DNA of 64,000 bases from Epiperipatus broadwayi (Eukaryota > Onychophora > Udeonychophora > Euonychophora > Peripatidae). Location: positions 405,001 through 469,000 of the forward strand of contig JAQFVV010000151.1 in assembly GCA_028023455.1 (NCBI GenBank), read 5' to 3'. Every line of letters begins with the position of its first letter. The stretch's first letter is position 1. The position numbers and the translations under genes are program-made. Under the pieces are notes generated by a model. It saw only the letters and a list, made by a program, of their open reading frames with translations. It was not told the origin of the DNA and ran no database searches. Positions 47,881 to 59,359 of the stretch are shown here, one piece after another.

Positions 47881-50475
47881 TTGTGGCTTATTTTCAGAGT
47901 CAGGAATCTCTCAGTCACTATGCCCAAAGAAACCTGTTAGCCACTTTATCTTCTATTTCCATCCCCCTCCCTAAGTTTTTACATATTCTTCTATATCCTG
48001 CTCCATCCCATTTCCACAACATAATCTTTGTGAATTCCATAGCCTTTATATCTAAATCCCCCTTATCTTTTTCCAAAACCAGCATAAAAATTAAGAACCT
48101 ACTTTCTGTGTAATCACTTTGTTTATATTTATCCTTCCACAACATTATTGTTTGTACTTTTTCTGCTTGCAGGTATTTATATTCAATTAACAGAGGCTTA
48201 ATATTTTTATGCCTTCCTTACATAACTTTCAAACTAAATCATCCATACTTTTCCATGTATGTGCATATTCTCTTCTTGCTAAAAATCCTGTTCGAGCCTT
48301 AGACAGTTAAACTACTTTCCTTGCTATTATAATAAATTAACTTGCACCCAATATTGTTTCGTTCTATATATATTTAAAATCATTTTACTCTCCATACTAG
48401 TTCTTCAACTCCCTATTTTTTATTAATGTACCTATTCTTCTATTCCATTCCTTGCCACTATAACACCCAACAATTATCCTAACACAATCATCCCACCTTT
48501 TGTATAAGTATACTGACATAATTTCTTTTATTTTGGCTACTATCTTATTATCCATCAATTGCAATCTACTGAATATTTTTGTTTTGTTTTTTGCATCTGT
48601 CATATAAAAACTTGACCATCCCATTTCTCCTTGAATTGCCTCCTTTGTTGTCCACACATCTTCATCTAATGCATGTCTTCCTACTTCTCTTTGTACTTAT
48701 AAGTAATTTAACACCTCTTTACTAATATATAATGCATCATTACCATATGTTAACCCTGCTACTGCCAGTCCCTTCCATACAATTCTAGCTACATTATATT
48801 TATTATATGAAAACACTGTTAATTTCTTTATCAGTCCTCTTCTTTTCTTTGCTTCAATTATCAATTTGTTCTCCCATTCATCTAAGCAATTTCTCTGATT
48901 ACTTAAAATGATTCCCAAATAGTTATATCTATTCACCACATTTAATTTTATATCCTCCAATAAAAATTCTTTCTCTTGCCTTTCCCCAATATTAATCATC
49001 ATTGCTTTTGATTTTTCTTCACTAAATTTAATCTTCATCTCTTTACCCTCCCTTGTGCATGTATTCAGCATAACTTCCATATCTTCCCTACATTTTTTGC
49101 ATAAAATATTGTCTGCAAATAATAGACCCAATAATGTATATACTCCCTTGCCACCTATTAATGGTATCTCTACCTCTCTTCCCAGTCTTTCTATTGCTCT
49201 ATCCATTTCTCTCAAATGCAACAAAAACAAAATAGTCCCACTCCATTTTTATTTTTAACTGATTCTATATTTCCTAATTGATATGTATAGTAATTATTTT
49301 CATACAATCTTTTAATAAGATCCACTAAAGCTCCATCCATTCCCAAATTTTCTAAATTTACCCATAATCTATATCTATTTACTCTATCACATGCCTTTGC
49401 TATATCTATAAAAATCATAAATAACTGTCTACCTGTATTTCTACTCATATCTATAAGTTCTGTAACTACAAATAAACTATCTCCTATATGCCTATCCAAT
49501 CAAAAACCTCCTTGCATTTCTCCCACTATATTATTCCATTCATTTTGCTCCTTTCCAGCTATCATATATGCAAAAAACTTTGTATAACACTGACATTACT
49601 ACTATTGGTCTATAATTGCTTGACTTTCTATGATCCTTACCCTTTTCTTTAAATAGTAGCTTTACTCATGTATTATTCCAACTATCCATAAATTCTCTCT
49701 TCTGTGGCATCTTAGTGAAACGCAACAGATTTAATTTTGCCCTATTTCCTAAAGGCATTACCCTCTCTGCTGCCCATCCATCTAAACCTTTTGCCTTTCC
49801 ATTTTTTAATTTCTTTCCTGCCTCATTCATTTCATTTTCTGTAAATCTAATATTTCCATTACTATATGCTTTCATGTTTGTTATCACTCTGTCCTTCACA
49901 TCTAATATCTTTTCTATGTCCATTACATACTTAACTTAAAGATAGTCTCTAATTCTTATCTAGAACTACACTCTACTCCCTCATCATCTATTAATACTAT
50001 TTCTCTCTCCCTTACATTCCTTCTCTTAATGTATTTCCAAAAATTTTTACTCCCATCTCTTCCATTTTTATTAATGTCCTCCAACAACTTATATTTCATT
50101 CTCTCTCTATATTAGCCAACTTTTTTTTTTTTAAAAAATATTTTTCCATTTAACATTAACATCTTTTTCACTTTCTTTGTTCTTAATAGCATACTTATAT
50201 TCTCTGCATACTTTTTCCCTCTCTTTTACACTTTTACTAACTCATACTTTTCTATTACTTTTATTCTACTGAATATTATCACCAAAAACCCTATTTGCCA
50301 CTTTTTCTACTTCACCACATGATTCCTTATATTCATCCCCAATCAACTCTTCCATGAGTTCAACTTTTATTTTACATTCTTCTAACTTATTCTTATCATC
50401 CATTCTCCATCCACATTTTTCAATATCCTTTCTACTTTTAGCAAACTCTTCATATAGTAGTGCCACCCAGTGCAA
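47880..50475 (-). mobile_element. Non-LTR retrotransposon ORF2, near-complete RT to C-terminus, degenerate
   Basis: The minus strand carries, in order: an N-terminal acidic and basic stretch (50266-50475; no endonuclease seen); 'LKNGKAKGLDGWAAE' (about 49775-49820); IFIDIAKACDRVNRYRLW (about 49365-49420), the RT 'D.EKAYDRVNR..LW' block; LLFADNI (about 49105), the FADD block with its second Asp changed to Asn; YNYLGIILS (about 48912); LTVFSYNKY; EAIQGEMGWSSF (about 48610-48645); and a Cys-rich C-terminus (about 48160-48320). The 'EAIQGDMGWSSF' block is familiar to me from LINEs of ticks and other arthropods. Total span is about 2.6 kb with six or more stops or shifts. Open frames of 177, 95, 86, 85, 75 and 69 codons are its surviving pieces. 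Confidence 0.88.
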
Positions 50476-50760
50476 ACCATAGTAATCATTGGATGCTAAA
50501 AGATTTGTGTGTAAAATCCCTATCTAGTACTTATTTATCCAATAATCCCAGATTAGTTTCTAGCTAGTGACTTTCATCAATGAATGGATATGCACTATAT
50601 TGGGGGGGATTTCATGCACAAACTTTTTAGCATCCATAGATTACTTTGTCTTGCACTGTGTGCCGCTACTAGATGGAGAGTTTGCTATTGTTTTCACAAC
50701 TTGTACAAGTATAGGAAATGGTGATCATGTCAATATCTTAGAAACTGCTGACTACTGATT
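50461..50760. repeat. Family A pair in inverted orientation
   Basis: 50461-50575 reads AGTGCCACCCAGTGCAAACC, 'AGTAATCATTGGATGC' and 'AAAATCCCTATCTAGTACTT'. 50608-50700 reads the reverse, 'TTTCATGCACAAACTTTTTA', 'GCATCCATAGATTACTTTGT' and 'CTTGCACTG'. The sequence ends GGAAATGGTGATCATGTCAA. Two diverged copies, or one element with internal inversion. Confidence 0.6.
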
Positions 50761-50764
50761 TAAG

Positions 50765-51320
50765 ACATTAATACGCTTCCTAGAATAGTTAAACAAATTC
50801 TTTCTGATAATACTGTAATTGTAATGCTTTATATTTTATATAGCAGCACCTCATAACTAAAATGAATTTAATTAGGCTTCCTTTTTTATACTCAAGAATG
50901 CATAGGGAAAATTTTTATTTATATAAATATTTAAACATATATAAGCAAATCAAAAATAAAGTAAACAAATAGTAGTAGATGATGGTTGCATATATGTTCT
51001 ACCCATTGATGGATCACCATCTACATACCAAAGTTGATAAAAATAAACTAACCAATAAGTAAAGTTACAAACAAAAAAAAAAAACAAATGTAAAATAATT
51101 TAATATGTTCAAAAACATGAAAATAATATATTTTAAAAATAAACCTGAAAATAAAATATTTAGCAAACAAATAATGATTGATGATAATAAATGGCTGACA
51201 CAAAAGCAAAGAAAATAATTTATTTAAAAAACAAAGTATAAAATACTATATTTAATGAACAATAATTGGAAAAAAATTGTATATTAAGTATTGTCCATGT
51301 AAACCATTCTAGAAAAAATT
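50765..51320. other. AT-rich spacer
   Basis: No feature recognised. Confidence 0.4.
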
Positions 51321-51608
51321 AAATTGGTATCAACTTAGTTAGCTATCTACATTCCATTTTCTCTTTAATTAACTCCTTAAATGCTAATTTGATGTCATGA
51401 AAGAATACTGGGATGACTAACTAATCAATTAAAAATTCTTTGGATTTGGAAAAGAGATATATCATAATTTATAAATTCAAAATAAAATCTAAAACCTCTT
51501 CTCACTTTGCATTGACAAGTCTTTTTTTGTATGTGAACTTTTAGTATTATTTGTCTTTACAATTTCTTCTTTGGATTGAGAAAATGGGAGAGTGAAAAAG
51601 AGAGGGGA

Positions 51609-51738
51609 AATATGGTCAATTAGAAGTCAAACATTGGTGGTCGAGTGGTTAGCACAGCCACCTTACAAACAGTTGTCTGGGGGTTCGCTTCCTGACCGAT
51701 GCTTTGACACATTAAAAAAAAATATGGTCAATTAGAAG
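51609..51738 (+). mobile_element. tRNA-derived SINE, copy 6, nested in R1
   Basis: AATATGGTCAATTAGAAG occurs at 51609-51626 and 51721-51738, a perfect 18-bp target duplication. Between them lies GTCAAACATTGGTGGTCGAG, 'TGGTTAGCACAGCCACC', 'GGGGGTTCGCTTCC', 'GATGCTTTGACACATT' and A9. It is the most compact copy, about 85 bp without the tail. The sister R1 copy at about 3629-3640 has the uninterrupted 'AATATGGCCAATTA' target. Confidence 0.95.
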
Positions 51739-52164
51739 TTTTCAAAGGTTTTTTGGGGGATTTTTTTTTCATAATACTACTAATATTGATGTACAAAATT
51801 AATTGCTGTAAAATTTCAAAGAACCTCTTTTGATTTGTAATTGATAAATTTGTTTTGGAATTTGTCTCATTATTTATCATTAAAAATTTTTGAATTTCTT
51901 TCTGATATAGGTTTTTTAAAAATGAGAAAAGGGAAGGGGAAGATGATGAATTGTGTTGTCAATTTGAATGAAAACAGTAATTTCCAGCTATATTAAATAC
52001 AAAGTGCAAATCAAACAATCTAAATAAAAATTAACTGGATGGCTTTGAAACAACAAATTAACAAAAAAAGCTTCAATAAAAACTTCTTTCTTATTTATTT
52101 GTATTGTCACTCCCCACCCAATAGTTGTTTACTTTTTGACTTCACAAAAATAAAATGTATCATT

Positions 52165-52367
52165 GCTTTTGTTTTCAAACAGGCAAAACTCACTATATAT
52201 TTTTTGCCACACACATCAAGCTAGAGTAATCAATGGATGCCAGAAGGCTTGTGCATAAAATCCCTATCTAGTGCCTACTCATCCAATATCCCCAGACTAG
52301 TTTCTGGCATTTTGCCTGTTTTAATAAGAGGAGATGGTCATGTGATGTTTATTGGCTTTTGTTTTCA
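52165..52367 (+). mobile_element. Family A element with 13-bp target duplication, nested in R1
   Basis: GCTTTTGTTTTCA at 52165-52177 and 52355-52367 flanks a 177-bp insert. The insert begins AACAGGCAAAACTCAC and ends CATGTGATGTTTATTG. The R1 sister copy lacks it (about 4048-4100). It contains GAGTAATCAATGGATGCCAG, AAGGCTTGTGCATAAAATCC and CCAATATCCCCAGACTAG. There is no poly-A tail, no terminal inverted repeat and no coding capacity, so the mode of insertion is unclear. This copy defines both ends of family A. Confidence 0.82.
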
Positions 52368-53229
52368 CCAAGATCACTCTAAACTCCTCCTTACCTTTCT
52401 TTTCTCTATTGTAGATGAACATAGGAGTTTTATTTAAAAAATTAAACAAAAAAATAACAATATGCCAATTTAAATGAGCACCTCAAAGTCTAATGTTTCC
52501 CATTGCTTTTTAAATAAAAACATTTTAAAGAATAGCAATGCAGAACACAAAGTTATTTTGAAATTAATTTCTAACAAGTTAAAAAAAAGTATATCTTATA
52601 ATGCATGGGGGAGTGGGAAAATGTTTCCTTTTTATTTTTTAGTGTTTTTTTTAAAAAAAAAAACTTTACAAATCTAGTTTTTAGGTACATATTGAATTTC
52701 TAAATTAAGTGGAAACTGTACTTCTCTAATCCCTATTCTCCCTCATTTTTGAAACAGCCAAGAAGAAATAAAACTTTCTAAAGACAAAAGAAGAATCAAA
52801 ATTTCAAACTGATTTGTCAATTATAAATAAGAAAATATTGTTTGAAATTTATCTACATCGTATTATTTCTTAAATCAATATTAGGTAGGTTGTATTATGA
52901 GAAATCAACTGTGAAAACTTGCTATATCCTCCCCCTCTCCTATTCCACCCACCTCTCCCATTTCCTCAAAACCCAATAAGAAATTGAAAAAGGAAATAAA
53001 AGTTTGCAAAAAAGAGACCTATCAATGACGATTACTACTAAGACGTTTTAGATTGCACATTGAATTTATAACATTACTCAACAAATTGCCATTTTTCCAA
53101 AGAAATCTTCAATTGATCAATTAATCATTTCAATATTCTTTCATGACATCAAAGCAGTGTTTGAAGAATAAATTAAAAAGAATATCAAATGTAGATAGCT
53201 GACTAGATTAGTAACAATAATGTTTGTTG

Positions 53230-55160
53230 TCATACAAAATTTAATTTCTTATATAATGTTTGAACTCATCACCCTTATTGAAAATATTTGATTATTAGCT
53301 GATCTATAATTATTTTTATGTTCAATTAATGACTTTTTTGCTTCACCTTCATATAAGTTATTTATTATCATTGCTAATAAAATTTCTCACCAAAAGCTTT
53401 TTTTGTTGTTGTTTGTTTTTGTAATTTATCAATTAGCTTATTCTTATCTATTTGAATAGATGGATGATTACTCCATAAATAGGTAATATATATGCAAAAC
53501 AGAAAAAAATCACATGATCTCCTCAGCATGCCCATATGCTTTGAAGAACCATTCTTTTCACCTTATTTCAGAAACATTTAATGTTAAGTTTGATCTATGG
53601 ACACCAGATTGTATAGTGCTATATAATATCCACATTCTCAGTACATTTTCTGGATTTAACCTTTATCAATGAAGAGTTAGGATTCAAAGCTTACATAATG
53701 CAGTTATGCTTTTAATAACTACCTTTTATTGCTTTATGTAATTCAACTTATATCCAGAAATTAAAAAATAGAAAAGGTTTCAAATCCACGTCAACTCACC
53801 TACATACTTATATACATGTCACATATTTTCAGTTTTTATATACTTTAAAGATCTTAGTTTTATATCAAATATTAGCTTTTCAGTCTATAGCTAAGAAGAT
53901 TAATATCCAAAGAGTAGAAAAGGTAAGCATTTGCCATAAAATTAACGTCTAGCAAAAATACATAGAAACTGATCTGATTTTAAAGCTAGCTTGGACTCAA
54001 ATTTAGTTTTTTAAATTTCAGGGTGTTATCTTAACCAATGTAAAGGAATAACAGGTATCTATCTGTTAGATACTTAAATGCATTAATTTCAACAATGAGT
54101 TTTTAAATAACATTAGAAAAGGCAAAAAGCAGAAACTGCTCTAGAGATGTGGATATTATATTACTATAAATTGTTTTTGGCATTAATCTTTCTAGACAAA
54201 AGAGACTTACACATTTGAGAATTACTTCAAGTCAGCTGTACTTAACTATGTAAGAGTTCAAAACTGAATTTTAAGACATTTTTTTTTACTTCTTAGTTAT
54301 TAACATGAAAGGGATAATGGTCGTTAGATGATTTAAATGCATTAATTGAAGCTTTAGAACCTAATTTCTAATTGATAAAAGCCAAAATAAAAAATTGGTC
54401 TGGGGGTATAGATATTACACCGTCAAGTGTCTATTGATTACCAGACTTGCAATAGACAGCTTTAGAGATAAATGAAAAGAACTGCTCTTAGAAAAAAAAA
54501 TAACATTAAAGTAATCTTTGGATCATTCAGAATATAAAATATATAATACTGCAAAAGATATAACTAGTGAAATAAAGGGGAAATAAATATACTGCTAACC
54601 CTTAAAATATATATTTCTTTATAGTGTCAATCAAATATAAATTTTAAAAATAAATATATATTTATTACAAAGTTGATTAAATTTTCAATTCATACCATGA
54701 AAAGTTTTCCATTTCCATAATACAGTTATTTCAAATCCTAATTATTCTAGTGTTAATTAATAAGAATGGCACGTTTAGTTGCTTTTAAATCCTTTTCATC
54801 ATTCACAATAGTTGAGTCAATAATAACTTATGCCCTATGTTAGTCATGGGTATGTCTTGCTCGTTTAGTTTAGTTCTAGCATGTCATTTAAAGGGGAACA
54901 CTTATGTCAAGAAAAGGAGGTGCTACTGTCAAATATTTGTCTACGGATGTATAACATTTAATAAATAATGAAGATACTATATTACAATAGAGAACAAATG
55001 TGGCTTTTAATCGAGTTAAGTGTGACTCTCATTGAAATCCGATTTTATTTTTATTATTTCAGATTTTGATTTTTTTTTACGCAAAAAATTTTAATATGAT
55101 AGAAAATTTTATCAAATATTTTTATTACTCATTTTATTACAAATTACATCGTGTGTGTAA
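53230..55160. other. AT-rich stretch with one family A scrap
   Basis: 53593-53700 has 'TGGACACCAGATTGTATAGT' and 'CTTTATCAATGAAGAGTTAG', a degraded family A-like piece related to 16690 and 34488. No gene seen. Confidence 0.4.
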
Positions 55161-55162
55161 GT

Positions 55163-55360
55163 ACTAGATCCTAAGATCTAGATGCAGTGTTCTCAGATTC
55201 AAAGCTCCTTACTGACGAAGGCCACAAGACAGAAACTAGTCTGGGGATATTGGATGAGTAGGCATTAGATAGGGATTTTATGCACAAGCCTTCTGGCATC
55301 CATTGATTACTCTGTTTAGCACAGGTGGCACTACTATATGGAGTTTTGCTTTGCTTTGTT
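55163..55360 (-). repeat. Family A, well-preserved copy
   Basis: AGTACTAGATCCTAAGATCT through 'CTAGTCTGGGGATATTGGAT', 'CACAAGCCTTCTGGCATCCA' and 'GGAGTTTTGCTTTG' parallels 10648-10840 with few changes. It includes the 'GATCCTAAGATCTAGATGCA' segment that the nested copy at 52178 lacks, so long and short forms of the family exist. Confidence 0.75.
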
Positions 55361-55639
55361 TAATTTCAAATATATTGGCAAAGTACGTTAACAACATCTA
55401 GCGAATTATAAAAATTACTACATGTGCATATGAAGTTATAGAGTGATCATGTGTGTATTTATGATTTGCACAGTTTTGTGGTTGTATATTTCAGTGATAG
55501 TTTTCCTCTCAGCTAATTTCATATTTTTTCAAAAAATCTGATAAGTAGACTGACTGTTTTATTAAATGATTTAAATTCGTTTATGATGTGAATTGTTCTA
55601 CTTTGTCGACGTTTAGCTTTTAGAATTTCATAGTACATG

Positions 55640-55895
55640 TCTGAAAATTTCAGATTTTCCACTCAATAGATAACTTCTAGCTAAGTGCTTAGCTTTGGGT
55701 TGGTATTTTTAGATCTAGTGTCTGAACCTACCCTGACACCTCTCTGAGGAGTGCCAAAGCACGAAACCATGGTCAGGGGTTTGGGGAGGGGTTCCTGACA
55801 GAGATATTTTAAGTGCTGGCTCTGGCTAAGCATTTATCATAAAGCTTGTAGAGGAATTGGCAATCCTCACTGTTTATAGTCCAAAATTGTTTGTA
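55640..55895 (+). repeat. Family C repeat, copy 1
   Basis: Blocks 'CAATAGATAACTTCTAGCTA', 'GGGTTGGTATTTTTAGATCT', 'CACCTCTCTGAGGAGTGCCA', 'AACCATGGTCAGGGGTT', 'CTGACAGAGATATTTTAA' and 'GGCTAAGCATTTATCA...AAGCTTGT' recur at 60600-60840 (reverse) and 61170-61385. The unit is about 250 bp with an internal CTCTCTGAGGAGTGCC hairpin-like stretch. Class unknown. Confidence 0.75.
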
Positions 55896-56049
55896 ATTAT
55901 TCTAATTTTATTTTAAGAAGCTCTGTTTCTTTGACAATTTGTTGCGCTATTTACGAATCTTTTAAAACAAGAATTAATATTTAGACATTTTTATTTTAAT
56001 TATTCATTTATTTTTGTTTGAATTTCAGACTTTGGAAATAAATTTACTT

Positions 56050-58049
56050 AATTTTTTTGTCAACATGATCTCAAAATACCAAAAAACGAAAATAAGAACA
56101 AGAAAATAGAAGGTTTCAGAAAGAATGGGATAGAAACATTTGCTTTTATTGACAATAATAAAAATTGTTGTGACTTATTTGTAAAGCTAAAATTAAAAAC
56201 TACAAAGTAAGCAATTTAGGTCAACAATACAAAGTAAGTCATCCCCATTTTTCAATTCAATATTCAGACAATTCAAAATTGCGGAACAGAGAGACTGAAA
56301 TCATTGCAATCATGTCTCATATGTAACAAGGTTCCTTGTCTTTTTTTAGACTTGAAGATGATAGAGACAAAGAAGCTAGTTTTTTGATAGCTTGGAATAT
56401 TGCTCATCCTAAATGTCCATATTGAGAAAGAAAATGTATTAAAAGAAACTTGGAAGAAGTTGTTAAAGTTTTGCATCCAAATAATACAAAACTGCACAAA
56501 TTGATCATACAAGTTCTTATGCCACTCTTTACAACTGAGAATCATATTAGTAGAAAAATTAGTAAAAATATTGAAAATAGTTTGTTGTGTAAGTTGAAAA
56601 ATTGTACAGCATTCAGTTTAACTCTAGACAAATCTATAGACATTCAGAATATTACACAAATGACCGTTTTTGTCTGCTACGTATCTGCAGAGATAAATGT
56701 GAAGGAAAAAATGTTAGACGTACTAGCTCTTACAGAAACAACTCCTTGCAATATTGATGTCAAAAATGCACTTGATGAGGTAATGAATAGGATTGCATTA
56801 TCTCATGATAAACATGTAAATGTTACAACTGAGAGAGCCCCTGCAATGATAGGGAAAAATAAGGATGTATTGATCTTTTAAACAATGATCCTAAAATTCC
56901 ACAGTATTTTTCTTCACAGCCTAATTTACGGTGAGCAAAGTACTTAAAATATGAAAATGTGTGGAAGATTATTTTGCAGATTGTGAATTTAATTAGAACA
57001 AATGCCAAAACATACACCCATTTAATAAGCAGTTAAATGGCAAAGCAGATGAATTGCCCAGTAATCTCTCCTTATGAGCCATTTTGTGAAACTTAAAAGA
57101 AAAAGGGAAATACCCAGAATTAGGAAATGAAACTTGGCTTTATGACTTAATGTTCCTTATAGACTTTATAAAACATTTGCAAACATTTAATTTGGCTTTA
57201 CAAGAATAAGGAAATGTGATTAGTGATTTGTCACAAATTGTATTTAGTTTTGAAGCTAAACTTTGATTTTTTGCTAATAATCTGAAGTCTAGAAAATTTA
57301 ATAATTTTCCATGAATAAAATCAAATATAATTAATATTAAAAAAGAAATATTAGATAAATATAAAGAAGAAATGGAAGATTGCAAGAGAATTTCAAAAGT
57401 AAGTTTGAAGATTTGAAAAATTTTAAATCTACATTTGCATATTTTGTGAACTCATTTACTTGTGTTATTATTGAAGATAGATTTCCAATTTCTAAAATTA
57501 TACTTGTCAAAAAAGTGGTTGGAGAATTGGAGTTTTAGAGATGAAAGAGGATCAGACATTGCAAATGCATCACAAATCTACCTCTCTAATTTCGGAAACT
57601 CATGCCAGAATCAAAATATCCACACTTAAAGAAGACTGATTGCTAGCTAATTTCAATTTTTGATACAACATATTGCTATGAATGGTTATACTTTACAATG
57701 AATTTTGTGAAGTCAAAATATCATTCACAGTTGACCAGTCATCACCTCATAGAATTGATGCGAAGAACTTTAACAAATTATATATCAAATTTCAAAGATT
57801 TGGCCACCATCTTGTAAATATTATACTTTTTATTAATGAATTTTTATTATTATATTTTATTTTTATTATTAAACTTCTGAAATAATAATTTTGTATTTTA
57901 TTTTTCTCATAAAATATCATCATACTCAGTTAAATAAAATTTGACTTTATGTATTTATTTTTGTGGACTTAAATAATATGGTGTGGCTCTTTACAATATA
58001 TAAAAAACGGGCATATGATTCTCATTGACCTCATAAGTACCCACCCCTG
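56050..58049 (+). mobile_element. Nearly full-length dead GTF2IRD2-like hAT transposon
   Basis: From left to right: 'IEGFRKEWDRN' (about 56108), resembling the N-terminal 'R.F...W...Y' of this family; 'LEDDRDKEASFLIAWNIAHP' (about 56350-56410); the open frame 56450-56881, with LTLDKSIDIQN (matching 'LALDESTDI', first catalytic Asp kept) and TTERAPAMIGKNK (matching 'TTDGAPAM', with Asp-Gly replaced); then broken text including 'KYKEEMEDCKR' (about 57360), and the C-terminal 'CEVKISFTVDQSSP' region (57682-57790). The right end TACCCACCCCTG (58038-58049) is a hAT-like terminus matching the MITE at 9289-9773. I found no matching left end. Stops and shifts inactivate it. Confidence 0.88.
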
Positions 58050-58059
58050 CTATAATATA

Positions 58060-58890
58060 TCCTCTAATTACACATTTAAGTGTATTTGGGGATATCAGAA
58101 TGCTTTTAGAAACAATAGCATCCAATTTGTGAATAAAATTGTATTGCTAAAAATAATACATTTAATTTTATTAAGATACGTTTATTAATATTTCATAAAA
58201 GATATGTTTAAATCTTGCATTAATAACAATTTATGTGATGAATTAGATCTAATGGAAATTATTTTTAATTTTGTAAAGATAAAATTTTAAAAATGTGAAT
58301 AAATCGGTTTCAAATAAAATTTTATATTTGTTAATTTATGTTAACGTGCAACATACTTTTTTCTATATTTTTCTTTGTAAAGTATAGTGATCTGGTGAAA
58401 ATAGGACCATCGCTGAATTTTATCTTGAGAAATTTGTGAGAAAAAAATTTACATGCAAAAAAAAAAACAAAAAACAGAAGTTCTGAGATCACCAATCTCT
58501 GAGTTTTTACTAGAATTTGTTGTTTCATTTGTGCTTTTATTTTATGCTTTTAAAAAGCGAATTCTAGTTTTCAATAAATGGATGAGACAATGATTGACCT
58601 TATGGAACTTCACTTTATATTAAAAATAAGTTCTAATTAATAACATTACTTTGTTAGTTAAGTGAATCATCCTTCATTATCTGGAGTTGATAGATTGTTG
58701 CCAGAGAACACGAGTTTTGAGATGAAAATTTTCATAACATTGTTTTGTTGTTGAACAAACTTTAACAAAATTCTCAGGTGAAAGAGAAAAAATAATAAGA
58801 AAATCCAAATTTATATTTCAATAATAACTTTATTGGTTTATATAAAGAAGCAGCGATCAAAAACAATGTAGCAGGATAACTTTTATTGGA
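58060..58890. other. AT-rich spacer
   Basis: No gene. 58815-58845 (TTTCAATAATAACTTTATTG) echoes 11858-11881, so a short repeat end may lie here. Confidence 0.4.
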
Positions 58891-58895
58891 TATAC

Positions 58896-59350
58896 TATAT
58901 TCTAGCGCGTGTGCGGCGCAACTGTTCCCAAAAGCTATAAAGTGTTATTACAAAATAGATAAACTGAGCGCTTTCAAAGGATCTTGCCTTCATAATCATA
59001 GCTTGCTAATACGTTTAATGATATGTAAATATGCTAATTCCATTTCTTCGATAAAGCATACCACGTATCCTTTCTGTTTATGGCGTCTTGGTCTCGTGAA
59101 ATGAAGAAGGCCTTTTTGATTTTTCTTTTAAGGTCATGTCTCTCTCTACACATGATTGTGGCATTGTCTGGAATGCACGTGTGGAGACTTGTGCTCTGGT
59201 GCTGAAAGAAAACTAAATAGGTGGAAGGATCGTTGAGAGCTCTATTGTATGAATATTTTATGTTGTGCTAATCGTGTTTTTATTTATCTATTTTGTAATA
59301 ACACTTTATAGCTTTTGGGAACAGTTGCGCCGCACACGTGCTAGAATATA
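58896..59350 (-). mobile_element. Penelope-like element end between 68-bp inverted repeats
   Basis: 58896-58963 and 59283-59350 are inverted copies that I find identical apart from one base near the GCGC/GTGC position. Both contain GGGAACAGTTGCGCCGCACA. Between them on the minus strand lies a coding tail at 59034-59174: IPDNATIMCRERHDLKRKIK, KAFFIS, INRKD, LSKKWN and a stop. It has the same 141-nt length as the tail at 2-142. Terminal pseudo-LTR segments in inverted or tandem order are known for Penelope-like elements. Here only the last ~47 codons of the GIY-YIG nuclease survive, so this is a strongly 5'-truncated copy. Confidence 0.82.
59034..59174 (-). CDS. GIY-YIG endonuclease C-terminus (Penelope-like), partial
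   Basis: An uninterrupted 46 codons plus TAG with no frameshift relative to 2-142. It differs from that copy by about ten residues, for example EALFISRDSD versus KAFFISRDQD. The conserved basic helix RHDLKRKIK and the closing LS[K]..W motif are present. The upstream catalytic GIY-YIG core is absent, so the fragment cannot be functional. Confidence 0.7.
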   Translation of the reverse strand: MPDNATIMCRERHDLKRKIKKAFFISRDQDAINRKDTWYALSKKWN

Positions 59351-59359
59351 TATATTTTC

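Larger units (their letters stand above)
51323..53222. mobile_element. R1: ~1.9-kb element with long terminal inverted repeats
   Basis: The left end TTGGTATCAACTTAGTTAGC then TATCTACATTC faces the mirror image of GAATATCAAATGTAGATAGC then TGACTAGATTAGTAACAA at the right end (53182-53220). Inner blocks such as 'GATGTCATGAAAGAATA' (51391-51407) recur inverted as 'TATTCTTTCATGACATC' (53134-53150), and 'GGGAGAGTGAAAAAGAGAGG' faces 'CCACCTCTCCCATTTCC'. The arms are roughly 480-550 bp and the core roughly 800 bp. No transposase is visible. Two later insertions sit inside it, a SINE and family A. A partial sister copy is at 3320-4400. Confidence 0.78.

Noticed and set aside
49055-49258. Plus-strand frames at 47883, 49055 and 49715
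   Set aside because: Shadows of the minus-strand LINE at 47880-50475.
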